DNA of 64,000 nt from Flaccisagitta enflata (GCA_965153355.1 OZ231128.1:47120001-47184000), one strand, 5' to 3'; counted from the first letter of the stretch, positions 41,836 through 55,125 are shown. Numbers and translations: made by a program. The notes: a model not told the origin generated them from the sequence alone.

Positions 41836-42201
41836 CTTGTACAATACGTCCCATGAAGCGCCCCAAACTTTTACTATGGCTTTCACCAATCTTACCACAG
41901 TTGAGGCTTGGTAAAAAAATATTCCATGCAAAATTTTGGGCCTCTCAGATAGCAGGAACCTTCGTTAGGGTGAGGTTGAAGTTTGCATTGAATTAACATT
42001 GGAATCAGTATTTCTATTATGCAAATTTTGTCTCTGCCATAGATTTCTATGCAAACTTCATGGTCACCCTAACGAAGGTTCCCCCTATCCCAGAGGCCTG
42101 AAAATTTGCATGAGATATTTTTTTACCAAGCCTCGTCTATGGTAAGATTGGTGAGAGCCAGTGTTTAACTTTGGGGCGTTACAATTGACGTATTGTACAA
42201 G
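41836..42201. mobile_element. 366-bp fold-back element
   Basis: CTTGTACAATACGTC and its inverse ACGTATTGTACAAG at the ends. Arms include CCAATCTTACCAC, CAAGCCTC and CCTTCGTTAGGGTGA. No coding potential. Confidence 0.65.
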
Positions 42202-42295
42202 TTATGCAGGGACAGGACTTCTCATGTGAGGGACGCACTAGTGTTATAATGTGGTTTTCTTTCTTGGACCAGATCTTATAAGCCCAACTCCTTTT

Positions 42296-42417
42296 GGCTT
42301 TAACGGGCGGTTTTAGTATTACTGCCCCTGCCCAAACCCTTGGATTAGCCATATTTATCACTGTCCCTGCGCACCCGCACGCGACTTCGGTAACTGTGTA
42401 GCCGGCCTTGTTTCTTG
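42296..42417 (+). mobile_element. TTTTTAG/CCTTGTT element, 3' end only
   Basis: CTGCCCCTGCCCAAACCC, then CGCACCCGCACGCGACTTCG and GTAGCCGGCCTTGTTT. No 5' hairpin is seen upstream. Confidence 0.5.
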
Positions 42418-43363
42418 TTTATCGCCCCTCTCGTTTGCATATTCTTTGTTTAGCCTATCTTTTATCTGTGACTCTTAAGATTTATTGCGATAATGAGAGT
42501 CAAAAAACATTAAGAAATGAATAGGAAGTACCAAGTGCTCAAACTTGTCTCGTTTGCTGAGTGGCTTTAATACTGGTCTGACCCTTTCACTGCCATTCTT
42601 CCATGATACATAATTTACTCCCTCCCCCCTTTTTTTCGCCAATCTGTGCGCTCCATCCTTACTTATTGACGATGACATTGTCCTTGGCTACTCCAATCCT
42701 GACCGCTTTTTTGTTGAATCCGCTCTTTACGGTATTTTGTGTTGATCGAATGGTATGTATTTATCAAGTATGTACATTTCTTTTCCCATTTCCCAACCGT
42801 CCGCGACCGTTGCCCATTATTAGGCTTGTCAGATGCTTCATCGCATCTCTAAAAGTGTCCGTCCATCCGTCCATCCGTTGTTCCGTCACGTAGTTCGGAA
42901 ATCACGCGGATGATGCAACGAGTTGCCCAGACGGTCTTGTTTTGTTGCTCATATGATTTCTTTCGCGTTATTTCTATCCTTGAGATGTGACTCGGCCATT
43001 GTCAAAAGCTTTTTATAATTCGATTTCTTTTTCTTTCATGTCAGCTCCGTTTATTGCTCGATTTGCATTCTGTGCTTTCGCAAAGAACGAAACTATTTGC
43101 AGTGGCATGCACGCCGCTCCAAAAGTTGGTGTGTCGGTCCGTCAGTATGTCGGTCCGTCCCTAGGTCTCTCCCTCTATACAACCATTGGTCCATCCGTCT
43201 GTCAATCCATCCGTCCATCCATTCATCCGTCTGTCCGTCAGGTGTCCGTTCATCCACCCATCCATCGGCCTGAATACTATTGCGTCGAAGTCAGTCTCTG
43301 ACCTTTTGACATAAACCAGTAGAATGTTCTGCGATCAATTTTCATCTATTTTTCAAAAATAAA

Positions 43364-45056
43364 TTTTTAGTCGCGTGCACGCGACTCTACAACCCGCTTT
43401 GTCCGTCGGTCGGTTAGTCGGTCGGTCGGTCGGTCGGTCACACTTTACTTTTTTTTTTTATGATTTTATTACTTTGACCTCCCTGCTCCTGCCCAAATGG
43501 TCTGGTGACCTCAAATACAGGGAATACCGCGCCAACCGGGACAAAAGAAAAGGATGTATTTTCTCTTCTGAAAATGAGAAATTTGATTTGAAAACAGATT
43601 CTGACAGATCTTTTAAACCGATTTTATATCATCAAGAAAAATCATATCTGAATAGTACACTGAAAGAACACTGAAAGATAGAAAAAAAGCCCAAATTTGA
43701 CAAATTTCTTGAAATTTCTTCCAAAAAAATTGCCCAGTACTTTAATTGTACACTTTTAATGTTAACCATTACAACAAAGATTGGATGAAAAAACTTGGAT
43801 TTGTCTTAAATTAAATGGGAAATCAATGTAGTTTCATGAAAAAGCTTTAAAAACCGACATCAAGGTTTCAATCGTCGAAATTATTCACTCAATGGAATAA
43901 AAAACAAAAAATCCAAATTTTTCATCGTAAAACTCGGTTAAATTTTCAAAAATTATCAGAAGTAGGCAAAATGAATGGTGGAGCATGATACTACATCGAA
44001 TTATCTATCATTCAAGACCAATCCCAGCATGATAGCTCGATTCGTCTAGATTTGGCAAGAGAATGAAGATATGTTGTTAAAACATCACTATCGCAATTTT
44101 TTGCAATTCCAGATTTCATGAATTACATAAGATAGAGATTGACCTTACATCCGGAATCTGAGTCCTGGTGAATTTTCCGATTTCTCTTTTAAATGCGGCC
44201 GGGCCAGAGGGATTAACGGCATGAACTTGAGGTCTAATTAATCAGCCTTAATTTGGTCCTGAAAGATACCTTGGTGTATGCACATAACTCTGTTGATCTC
44301 ATTAACCAAAATTTCGAACGTCTTAGGGGCCCCTAAGGGCCCCCAAAAAAAACCCTTAATGAGGATTTTTTTCTGAAAAAAAAAAGTGGGGTGCAATCGA
44401 TAGGAAATTGTTTGATTCGCCTAGATCCAAAATCCTGCATTTTCACTTTTTTCAAAAAAACTTTGAAAATTTTTGTGTCACGCGTTGAGGACTTAGAAAA
44501 AAAAATCACAAAATATCTTTTTGAAAAATGGTTTTTAAAAGTGGGGTGCAATCGATAGGAAATTGTTTGATTTGCCTAGATCCAAAATCCTGTAACTTTT
44601 TTTTCAAGAAACTTGGACTCACTGAAATTCACTGCCGGCCATATTTTCAAAGAGTTTAAAAATTCTCCTGGAACTTTTTCAGTTTGATATGGTTCAAACA
44701 AATGCTCATAACTTCTAAAGTATTTGAGCCAGAACCTTGAAATTTGAAACGTGCATTATTGAAAGCGCTGAGCAGGTCCATGCAAAAGATTGAGCTACTG
44801 ACTGACCTAGGAAAACTTTCGAGTCTAAGTCTACATAAGAAGTAACACTGCGGCCAAAGTTTTGGTCTCAGCATGACAAAGTTTATAGATAACAAAATCG
44901 GGGCTAAAGCTCTCTCTGGTACTTTTTTCAGAATTGATCCATCATTTTTAGATGCAGAGATATGTCGTTTTCTTTCGTCCCGGTAGGCGGGGTATTCCCT
45001 GTATGGCCCCTGCCCACCCGCACGCGACTTCAGTAGCCGTGTATCCGGCCTTGTTT
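43364..45056 (+). mobile_element. TTTTTAG/CCTTGTT element interrupted by a TA-flanked transposon
   Basis: 5' part: TTTTTAGTCGCGTGCACGCG, with a perfect 18-base palindrome AGTCGCGTGCACGCGACT, then a GGTC array. 3' part from 45003: CCCCTGCCCACCCGCACGCG, then GTATCCGGCCTTGTTT. Removing 43519-45001 and one TA rejoins them. Confidence 0.7.
43519..45001. mobile_element. TA-flanked transposon with CAGGGAATACCG ends (1.48 kb)
   Basis: Ends CAGGGAATACCGCGCCAACC and GGCGGGGTATTCCCTG, both flanked by TA. No long frame. A second copy at 51117-52750 shares most of the interior, including ATGAATGGTGGAGCATGA and GATGCAGAGATATGTCGTTT. Repeated internal sentences such as GTGGGGTGCAATCGATAGGA occur twice at 44385-44570. 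Confidence 0.7.
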
Positions 45057-45454
45057 TTATGTAAAATTCAAATTGAAAATTTTATTTTTCTCAAATTTAG
45101 AAATGGATGGATAATTAAGTGCACACTATGTACTAGAAAGATGCATATCTGAGCATGCAAATACTAGTAAGCATGTGTATGATTAGTCTGCTTCTCATTT
45201 TGTATTTCAGCCCATAAAACCATTTTTTTGCACTTTTATTCAGTTTTCTAGCTTACAAACCGCTTTTGTTCATCTTTCATCGCGTTTTGAAAAAAGTTCC
45301 CTAATGATTAAATAAAGATAGCATGTTATCTATTTTGGAGCAGAATTGTCTATGCAAACTGTACCTACAAGGGATACTTAATAGAATAAATGAATGAACG
45401 AATGAATGAATACATGACAGAATGAAATAAGCATAAATAGACAATCGCAGAAGC

Positions 45455-46165
45455 TTTACATGGTCAGCGGTAGCTGATGCCCCTAAGTTGATATATATGG
45501 GGATATGGTGAGAGAGGCAGTGGCCCCAGAGTAACCTAAAATTCCATACTTGTCAAATGTAGGCTCTTGAAGACCTAATTTGGAGTCCAACAGGCCGGAT
45601 TTCAGGTCTGAGATGGTTCATTTGAGGAGTGATTTGCGTCTGGAAGCTGGTTTTGGGGGGCTGAGAGGCCTGTGCTTGCGTCCAAATGATCTAATTTTGG
45701 GCTAGAGAGGACTGATTTTGGGTGTCAATGGTCTGATGTAGGGTTTGGATGCTTCACATAGTAAAAGTTGGGAGTACCCCTTCACCCTACTTAAATAATG
45801 TGGAGGAGCAAAAATCATGAAGATGTCCATTTTCCTTTGTTCAAAATTCCTTCATCTTCCGTTTTTGTTTTGGCCTTAAAGTTTCCACTGATTCCCCAGA
45901 ATTCAGCAAAATCCTGTGTAGTTTTGTTACAAAAAGGACAATTATTTATTTTAAAAGATCATGATGTACGTAGAAATAAGATAAAATTTCAGAACATAAG
46001 TTATGAAAGAGCAAATGAAAAGGCAGAATTGCAATTCTATGAAGAGTAGAAAATTATAAAAGCTGATTCAAGCAATGTCAGCATATTGTTTTATCCCACA
46101 GCATTATGCAAATTAGGTCCTCAAAAACAATTTTCTGAAAAATGGAAGATGAACGATTTTTGATA
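45455..46165. repeat. Dispersed repeat with CATAGTAAAAGTTGGGAGTA ends
   Basis: Shares GGAGCAAAAATCATGAAGAT, ATTATGCAAATTAG-type and TCATCTTCCGTTTTTG segments, in one or other orientation, with 47820-48245 and 50290-50805. The three blocks are diverged copies of one element. No coding potential. Confidence 0.55.
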
Positions 46166-46169
46166 AAAC

Positions 46170-47621
46170 AACAAGGCCAACACCTATAAGTCGCGTGCGA
46201 GACTTACTTAATTACGTAATCGCCTAATTGTATGAGTACGTTATTTCCTGTATTGACAATAATGACTATAACTTCCTATTGACCTATGATTGCCTATAAT
46301 GTCCTATAATTACCTATAATAACCTATAATTACCTATAATTACCCATACTTAAATAATGACCTATAAGTACCTATAAAGACCTATAATTACCTTTTATTA
46401 CATATGGACCAATAATTACCTATAATGATGTATGATTACCAATTATTACCTATAATAACATAATGACCTATAATTACCCATAATGACCTATGATTACCTA
46501 TAATTACCTATAATTACCCATAATTAAATACGGACCTATAAGTACCTATAAAGACCTATGATCACCTATGATTACATATGGACCAATAATTACCTATAAT
46601 GACTTATTATTACCCATAATCACCCATAATTACCTATAATAACATAATGACCTATAATTACCTATAATGACCTTTGATTACTTATAACTACCTATAATTA
46701 CATAATGACCTATAATTACCTTTAATGACCTTTGATCACCTATAATTACATAATGACCTATAATTACCTATAAATACCTATGATTACCTATAATGACCTT
46801 TAATTTCCTATAATTACCTTTATTTACCTATGATTATATACTGACCTATAATTACCAATAATGACCTACAATTGCATAATAACCTATAATTACCCTTAAT
46901 GACCTATAATTACCTATAATTACATAATGACCTATAATAACCTATAATGACCTATGATTACCTATAATGACCTATGATTACCTATAATTGCATAATAACC
47001 TATGATTACCTATGATTACCAAAATTGCATAATGACCTATAATTACCTATAACGACTATACTACGCGAATTTAAAAAATGACTGATATGATATGAAATGA
47101 CTCAAATTGACTTAAATTGACTTATACTGACTTATACTGACTTAAATTGACTTAAAATGAGTTAAAATGACTTGAATTTACCTGAAATGACTTGAATATA
47201 CAAAAGATGAGTTAAATTGACTTAAAATGACCAAAATTGACTTAAACAAACTAAAATTCAAAAATGACATAAATGACTTAAATTGACTTATACTGCCTTT
47301 AATTGACTTATACTGAGTCAAACTGACTTAAATTGACTTGAATTTACTTAGAATGACTTAAAATGACCTAGATTGACTTAAATTGACTAAAATTCAATAA
47401 TGACTCAAATGACTTAATTTGACTTAAAGTGACTTAAAATGACTTAAAATGATCTAATTTGACTCAAAATCACTTAATTGACTTAAAATGACTTGATAGG
47501 AATAAAACAAATAAAAAAAGTAAAATGGGGACCGACCGACCAACCGACCGACCAACCGACCGACCGACCGACCGACGGACGGACAAAGCGGGGTATAGAG
47601 TCGCGTGCACGCGACTAAAAA
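46170..47621 (-). mobile_element. TTTTTAG/CCTTGTT element expanded to 1.45 kb by decamer arrays
   Basis: The 5' end at 47621 is TTTTTAGTCGCGTGCACGCG with a CCGTCGGTCGGT array; the 3' end at 46170 has GCACGCGACTTATAGG...GGCCTTGTT. Between them 47080-47500 is a degenerate TTAAGTCATT decamer array. 46220-47060 is a TAGGTAATTA-type decamer array. Copies at 9432 and 57342 have only a few of these decamers. Confidence 0.6.
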
Positions 47622-47819
47622 TGGTAAGGGTCCTAAAATTAGTCTCTCCACATTAGGTAAAGAGGGCGAAAAGAAATAACCAACTTTTGTTATGCGAAGC
47701 ACCCAAATGTAGGGTCTGAGAGGCCTGATTTAGGGTAAAAGGGAGCTTGTTTCAAGGTCTTGAATGAAGGAGGGGGGGCAGTTCAAGGTGTTGATTGGGG
47801 GGGCAGTTGGGTGCCTCAC

Positions 47820-48245
47820 ATGGCAAAAGTTGTGAATTTCTCCTCGTCCCGCTTACCTTATGTGGAGTAGTTAATTTCAGAACTCTTACTATTTTTCTTT
47901 TCCTCAAAATTGTTCATCTTCTGTTTTTTTAGCGAGCTTTTTGATTTTGTAAGACTTAATTAGCATAATGCAGTGGGATAAATTGTTACGCTGATGTTCT
48001 TTAAAATGATTTTTACTAATTCTTTTTTTTTCATGAAATTGTTCATCAGCTCTCTAAATATTGTGATTTTCCAAAAAATTAATTGCCTTATCAGTAACAA
48101 AACTATGAAAGGAATTTTGGATAACCATTGATTTCTATGGGATGGAATTTAAAAAAAAAACACTCATCTTCATGATTTTTGTTCCTCTATATTGCGTAAG
48201 CGGGACAAAGGGATACTCCCAATTTTCCGTAAGTGAAGCACCCAA
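47820..48245. repeat. Second copy of the CATAGTAAAAGTTG dispersed repeat
   Basis: GGCAAAAGTTGTGAATTTCT, CGTCCCGCTTACCTTATGTG and GCATAATGCAGTGGGAT match 50290-50470 closely. The right end (CATGATTTTTGTTCC, GCGGGACAAAGGGATACTCC) is the inverse of the left end of the 45.8-kb copy. Confidence 0.6.
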
Positions 48246-48520
48246 GGGGGGCAGGGAAAATAGAAGCTGAAGGAAATCTCCTTATGTGAAATCATAAATC
48301 ACCCGCTCTTCCAGGGCCGCTGCTCAAAAGTGAATGGACAAACATACGACTGAAGTAAAGGGGGAATTGGGTTTGACGTGGGGGAAGGCGAGTAACAAAG
48401 GAAGAAGCAATAGTCCAAGATCTGATATTAACGTATATCCGGAAAATTGAGAGATAATTGAGCGAGCAAAGCCGTTGCCAAGTTAACCGGCATCAATCAG
48501 TAGTAAGGTCTAAGGATAAG

Positions 48521-48817
<297 letters not shown>

Positions 48818-49023
48818 CTTGGGTATGATAATGACCTACGAATTGTAAGACGGAAGTCGATTTCTGCGGCAATTAATGATCTTGTCAATTTGCAACTTGG
48901 CCTTGACATCGACTTTCATATGTCTCTCTCTCCTTGACCCTCTTAAACTGGCTCACTGCAGACTTTTTTGGTTAGCTCTTTAATTACCTTCTTTCCCTCT
49001 TTCCCTTCCCCTATCCGTGGAAG

Positions 49024-49088
49024 TAACAACAACAATAACAATAACAACAACAGCAACAGCAACAGCAACAATCACAACAACAACAACA
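49024..49088 (+). repeat. (AAC)n-type trinucleotide repeat
   Basis: AACAACAACAATAACAATAA and AACAGCAACAGC units. Confidence 0.9.
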
Positions 49089-49187
49089 TGACAGCAAAAG
49101 CAAACAGATTGTTAACAATTGAAAATAGATTCATAATTAAAATATTGAAGTTTTTTGAAGTCTTATAGTCATATCCTTGTATGATAC

Positions 49188-49318
49188 TAGTATGATCCAA
49201 AGGATCCTCGTAATCAATTATTTTGATGCAAAATTAGTAGCACAGCCTAGTATGATTGAAAGTATCCTCGTAATCAATTATTTTGATGCAAAATTAGTAG
49301 CACAGCAATATGCAAATT
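49188..49318 (+). repeat. Tandem duplication, about 67 bp
   Basis: CCTCGTAATCAATTATTTTG and ATGCAAAATTAGTAGCACAG occur twice, 67 bases apart, with two or three differences near the start of the unit. Confidence 0.8.
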
Positions 49319-49335
49319 AGCGTCTAAATGGGGAT

Positions 49336-49948
49336 AAGACGCACTGAAATTAAAGTAAGAGGAATTTACCCAGAGGACAAAGATACTGTTCACTTTACTA
49401 TTTTTGCATAGGTCAATGCCTGTTTTTATTTTTTTGTACTTAAATGTGTAAACTTACATGAGAAAACCGATCTGTTATTGTCAAATGACAAAAATGCAAA
49501 AAGATTGAAGGAAATTCGATTTTGATGAGACTAAAAAGTAAAAAAAATAATGACAATCGTTTCAGTAACTGCTCACTGAAAATTTTAAATTTGCATAGAA
49601 AATCAAAATATCATTAAAATAAGAACATAGCGCCCTCAGTTTGTGTTTTAGGAATCGCGCTATGTTCTTGTTTTATTGATATTTTGATTTTCTATGCAAA
49701 TTTAAAATTTTCAATGAGCTATGGTACATTGACAAAATGAGTTTTTTATTGTATTTCGCATATTTTTTCAGCTGTAAACCAAAGGATTGGATATTAAAAC
49801 GTGCATATGCAAGTCAATTCATGCAAAATATGGCTGTTGACAGTAAACATGAAAACATAAAAACAAAAATTGTCATTAAATTTCATTTTATAAATTTCAT
49901 GACTTATCTAGCTCGGGTAGCAAATTCTATGGTAATTTTCAGTGCGTC
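49336..49948. mobile_element. Fold-back element with an inner hairpin
   Basis: GACGCACTGAAA at the left and TTTTCAGTGCGTC at the right. A tighter inner hairpin at 49577-49722 pairs AAATTTTAAATTTGCATAGA and AAGAACATAGCGC with their inverses. Preceded by a 67-bp tandem duplication at 49188-49318. Confidence 0.6.
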
Positions 49949-50284
49949 ATAAATGACGATATCGAGAACACGCTCCTGCAAAGTTGCAGCAAATAAAACT
50001 CAGGTTCAATGTTTTATAGTAAAACCTTGAGTAGCAAACTTCTAGCTGAATGGAAATTTTAAGTAAAGCATCTTGACGGCATTCTTGACGCCTATAAGCC
50101 TTGACAAGGTACTCGACTAGGGTTGTCTGGGATGTCCTCGGATTACCGTATGTCCCAAATAGTTGGTCTTTGATTGGAGTCGTTCCTAGATTCCAAAGTA
50201 AACAAGGCCGGATACTGAGTTTGGCTGCATGGTGGTTTAGATGGATTTTGTGGTTTATGTGTGGTTCTGCAGGTGGTTTTGCTG

Positions 50285-50810
50285 CAAGGTACACAACTTG
50301 GGCATAGTAAAAGTTGTGAATTTCTCTTCGTCCCGCTTACCTTATGTGGAATGGTAAATTTTAGAACCCTTACCATTTTTCTTTTCCTCAAAATTGTTCA
50401 TCTTCCGTTTTTTAGCAAGCTTTTTGTAAGACTTAATTTGCATAATGCAGTGGGATTAATTGTTTGGCTTATGTTCTTTAAAATGATTTTTACAAATTCT
50501 TTTTTTTCATGAAATTGTTCATCAGCTTTCTAAGTAAGCTCTCACATAGTTTTTGCTATTATATTAAGGTCTATCCTTACAAATACTATGATTTTCCAAT
50601 ACAAATAACTGCCCTTTTGGTAACAAAACTATGAAAAGAATTTTTGATTTCCATTGATTTCTATGGGTAACTTCAAGGTCAAAACAAAAACGGAAGATAA
50701 TGGAATTTTAAAAAAAGGAAAACGCTCATCTTCATGATTTTTGTTCCCCAATATTGCATAAGCGGGACGAAGGGATACTCCCAATTTTTCCTATGTGAAG
50801 CATCCAAGTA
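50285..50810. repeat. Third copy of the CATAGTAAAAGTTG dispersed repeat
   Basis: Same segments as the 47.8-kb copy (CGTCCCGCTTACCTTATGTG at about 50330, GCGGGACGAAGGGATACTCC at about 50765). The two ends are imperfect inverted repeats. Confidence 0.6.
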
Positions 50811-51116
50811 CACCACTGCCCCTGCCCACTCCAGTTATTCTGCCTGACAAGAAAATTTTGCGATTTTGAGGGTTTTCTGTCAATTTTTTCATCCCTTCTT
50901 TTTTGTCACTTTGTATTTCAAGAGGACGCATCTATTGGACATCTCTTGGCCTTGTTTATATAAAAAAAAATACTGCTAGGTGGGACCATTTACAAAAATA
51001 GTCCACTTTTGCTGATTTTTAAACTATCTAGAAGGTTCTGCCCAATCCAATGGGAAACACTCGAATGTTGAAAAATAGATTCTTGATGAAGTTTAATTTT
51101 GAAGGAAACAAACATT

Positions 51117-52750
51117 CAGGGAATATAATACCGCGCCAACCGGGACAAAAGAAAACGATGTATTTTCTCTTCTGAAAATGAAAAATTTGATTTGAAATAG
51201 ATTCTGATAGATCTGTTAAACCGATTTTATATCATCAAGAAAGATTACAACTGAATAGTACACTGAAAGTACATGAAAAGATGGAAAAAAAGCCCAAATC
51301 TGACAAATTTCTTTTAATTTCTTCCAAAGAATTGCGAAGTACTTTAATTGTTCACTTTTATTGTTAACCATTGCAACAAATTTTGGATGAAAAAAACTTG
51401 GATTTGTCTTAAATTGAATGGGGAACCAATGTATTTTCATGAAAAAGCTGATATATAGGTTTCGATTGTTGAAATCCAACTTTTTTATCATAAAACTCTG
51501 TTAAATTTTCAAAAATTACCAGTAATGGCGGCTGTCGCCGCGAGGAAAAAAGTCGTAAGCATTGGTCACTTTTCGCCAAGTTTTTGTGCTAGTCACTGCA
51601 AACATTTTTATTTGTTAGATCAAATCAAGAGCAATAGTACGTATTGATTGCACTGAAAATCAGAGAAAAATAGAGATGAGCCAAATGAGCTAGATTAGCT
51701 GAAACCAGCTTTGCTCACTGCCATGCTTTCTTGCAAGCTCAAATCAAAACAATTATTTATTCATCCTATTAAAGATAATGAGTTAAAATACTTAAAATCA
51801 CCCTCACAGATGAGCGGCTCTGCTCTCTGACATGCTTTTTTGTATTTGCTTGCTTAAAAATGTATGAAAATATTCATTCATTCATCACATTTGAAATGAG
51901 AAAAAAAAATAAGCTAAATGAGCAAAATGAGCTAGAATACTCAAAAACACACTCACAGATGAGCAACTCTGCTCACTGACATGTTTTCTTGTATTTGCAT
52001 GCTCAAACATGTATCAAAACATTTTAAATCAGGAAAACAGACTGAGCTAAATGAGCTAAATGAGCTAAAATGCGCAAAAACACCCTCACAGATAAGCAGA
52101 TATGTTCATATACATGTTTTCTTATATTTGCATGCTCAAACAAATTCAAATACACTGCTTTATTAGTCCTATTGAAAATCATATAAAATAAAAAAAAAAT
52201 TCAATTTAAATTTTTCGTAAATAAATCTTTAAAAATTCATAACGCAAAAAATATTTGCTGTAGAGCATTCTGCTTGGCGCCAAATGAAAGAGAATTATCA
52301 AATTTACTCACCCTATTGATTTCATTGGAGAGCTCATTCACTCGGTGGAGATTGCCAACTTCCTCATAAGAAAATGAAAACCCTGTTTCTCTCAAATATG
52401 TCAAAAAGTCGAAGACTGACTACGACTTTTTTTCCCGATTAAAAGTAGGGAAAATGAATGGTGGAGTATGAAACTACATCGAATCATCTATCATTCAAGA
52501 CCAATCCCAGCATAGCAGCTCAAATCGTTTAGATTTGGCAGGAGAATGAAGATATGTTGTTACATCACAATCACAATTTTTTGCAATTCCAGATTTCCTG
52601 ACTTACATAAGAAGAAATACTGCGGCCAAAGTATTGGTCTCACCATGACAAAGATTATAGATAACAAAATCGGGGCTAAAGCTCTCTCTGGAACTGTTTT
52701 CAGAATTGATCCATCATTTTTAGATGCAGAGATATGTCGTTTACTCCCTG
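51117..52750. mobile_element. Second CAGGGAATA transposon, holding copy 3 of the TAATCGGG element
   Basis: Left end CAGGGAATATAATACCGCGC and right end ACTCCCTG. The interior outside the nested insertion matches 43519-45001 over several hundred bases, with an internal deletion near the right side. Confidence 0.65.
51524..52441 (-). mobile_element. TAATCGGG/CCATTA element (copy 3), inserted in a CAGGGAATA transposon
   Basis: Compared with the empty site in the related copy near 43955 (AAATTATCAGAAGTAGGC), it interrupts AAATTACCAG and AAAGTAGGG. The ends TAATGGCGGCTGTCGCCGCG and CCCGATTA define the element at both borders. Confidence 0.75.
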
Positions 52751-52954
52751 TATTCAATCAAATGAACAATTGTCAATTTATTCACATCTCAAATATTTCA
52801 TGAATTAAATAAGTTTGTCTTTGCTCCTAACGTACTGCACTTGTTGGTCTGGTATGCGGTCTAGTTTGAAAGATTTTGAAGAACTTGAAAGATATGGAAG
52901 GACTTGGAAGTGTACTGATGATGATAGGCCAAGTCAAGAGAAGAGGACAATCTG

Positions 52955-52967
52955 TCATCATCATTGC

Positions 52968-53056
<89 letters not shown>

Positions 53057-53094
53057 ACATCATCATCATCAACATCGTCATCGTCATTGTCATT

Positions 53095-53144
<50 letters not shown>

Positions 53145-53420
53145 CATCATCAATTTCATCACATAGCATTGGCTGTCAAAATCACAATCCAATCCGTCGT
53201 CGTCTCGTTGTCGTTTCGTTGTCGTTTCGTCGTCGTTTCGTCGTCGTTTCGTCGTCGTTTCGTCGTCGACGTTGCCATCGTCATCGTGGTGACAACCGAT
53301 CGTCATCACCATCATCCACATCCGCTTTCATCTTCATCGTCTTCATCGTCGTCGTCGTCATCGTCGTCACCCACATCCGCTTTCATCTTCTTCGTCGTCG
53401 TCGTCATCTTTTTTCTTTTA
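52955..53420 (+). repeat. (ATC)n and CGTTTCGTCGT repeats
   Basis: (ATC) units about 29 times at 52970-53055, a second run to 53160, then TCGTCGTTTCGTCGTTTCG units. Poly-His, poly-Ser and poly-Ile frames here are artefacts. Confidence 0.95.
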
Positions 53421-53559
53421 TTCTTCATCATCGTCACGAAAAATATCAACATTAGGTCGATAAATCTGCCTAAGATCACATTCATACAATTTCTTTTGTC
53501 TCTGTCTCTTTTAGTCTCCTCCTTTTCCTTCTTTACCAACGGTTTGGGAGGAAAAAAAA

Positions 53560-53619
53560 AGGAAAGGGACAAAAGAGAGAAGAGACCGCACAGACGGAGT
53601 TCGCCATTTTGGAAAAATG
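53560..53619 (+). other. Possible 5' leader exon of the plus-strand channel, ending in ATG
   Basis: The sequence ...GGAAAAATG at 53611-53619 is followed at once by a strong donor GTAAGT. The main first exon of the channel is preceded by TTTGAAACAG, then GCTGGGATG. Splicing ATG to GCTGGG would put this ATG in frame two codons upstream, giving MAG before MWKL. The exon's 5' limit is arbitrary. This is inference from splice-site fit only. Confidence 0.35.
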
Positions 53620-53955
53620 GTAAGTGGAAAAGTTTACTACAAAGTTGAATGAGAACGATGCCTTAAATAACAACGCCTTAAAAGGTACCCCACCTTTTAA
53701 GCAGAAAATATTCAAGTCCCAAAATTATTCAAGCTTTTGTAAGGTTTAATACCCCTGCTTAACAGTCTCTGTCTTAACAGTGACTCGCCTTTTTAGGATC
53801 AATTTCTCCTTCAATAAAGGTCATTTCTTTTCACTTGGTAATAAAATGAAATAATGACAAGATATTGAATCATAAAAATTATCATCGGAAAATCATTTAT
53901 AAGGAAACTTATCATAAATTGGCATTATGAATTGCAAATAAATTTCTTGCTAGTA

Positions 53956-54131
53956 CAGTGGGACCCCGCCTCATCGGTCCCATTGGGACTGAAGATTTTT
54001 CACCTTTATCTCAGGATAACCTTTAAAGAGAGGTGAAATCGCATTAAAAACTACCATTTAGGACCTTAAAAAGTTGACCTTTATTGATGGGGAACCTTTA
54101 AAAGCGAGGCTGTTATTGCGGGGTTCCACTG
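53956..54131. mobile_element. Short pogo-like MITE (176 bp)
   Basis: Terminal inverted repeats CAGTGGGACCCCGC and GCGGGGTTCCACTG are flanked by TA. The interior holds CCTTTAAAGAGAGG and CCTTTAAAAGCGAGG, inverted copies of each other. It has the same CAGTGG terminal motif as the 9-kb element. Related debris (CCTTTATCCCGAGGTCCC) follows at about 54230. Confidence 0.75.
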
Positions 54132-54768
54132 TATTTATTTTATAACACAAATCATTTTTTTATATATCATAATGATAAAACAAGGACTGTTTAGTTTCTT
54201 GATAACAGTCAAAAATGTCCAGTCCCATCAAGACCTTTATCCCGAGGTCCCGCTGCAGAATTTTTTAGACATTTTTTGCACCCCCACAAGTCTAGGAAAT
54301 AGAATGGAATTATGTGATTTGCGCCATAAAACTAGATCTGTTTGAAAGATGTTTTCTTAGTAGAAAATCTTAGCCGCTTAAACATTAAGGTTCTATCACC
54401 TACTGACTATGTAGTTCAAGTCTCCGTCTTGCATGATCGTGGCTGACGGCCCTGAATTTTGCATTTTACGTATGAGGGTATTTTTACTCCATTTTCCTAG
54501 ATCTCATAAAATGGCACTTTTGAGTTTATTTTGTACTCTGAGCTTTATACCTTGTCCTCTATATGAATGCCCTGCCCTGAAACTAAAGCAAGGTAAAAAA
54601 TTGGGTCTATCTACATTAATATTTGGTAAGAGAAAAATGATTTTGGGCCTAAAATGATTCTATTTCCTGATATCATATAAATGATGGGACTGTGTTTGAT
54701 CATAGATCTCAAAACAACATTGCTGCATGTTACTATTGTAATCATCAAAATTTTTGAAACAGGCTGGG

Positions 54769-55067
54769 ATGTGGAAACTTACCCTTTGCTTTGCCGTTGT
54801 GGTGGTTTGTTCCATCGGTTTGACGCAAGCTGCTGGAAGATTGGATGCTCTTTTCAATGGTAAGTTAGATCATTCATGGAGTCATTCATCATTCATGGAG
54901 TCATTCATTGAGCCATTCGTCTTTTTAGATGCGTCCACGCATCTCTATAAGAGGCTTTGTCCGTCCGTCCGTCCGTTGGTCGGTCCGTCACGCTCGAGTT
55001 GAAAACGATCGTAAACGTTCGCAAGTTGATTTCATCATTTTAGGTTCTGACATCGGGCTGAGGCAAT

Positions 55068-55125
<58 letters not shown>

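Noticed and set aside
42603-42893. 96-residue frame near 42.6 kb
   Set aside because: Composition and context do not look coding; its right part runs into a GTCC-type repeat.
52815-53648. 277-residue His/Ser-rich protein
   Set aside because: Translation of (ATC)n and CGT repeats. The real signal at its end is only a possible leader exon.
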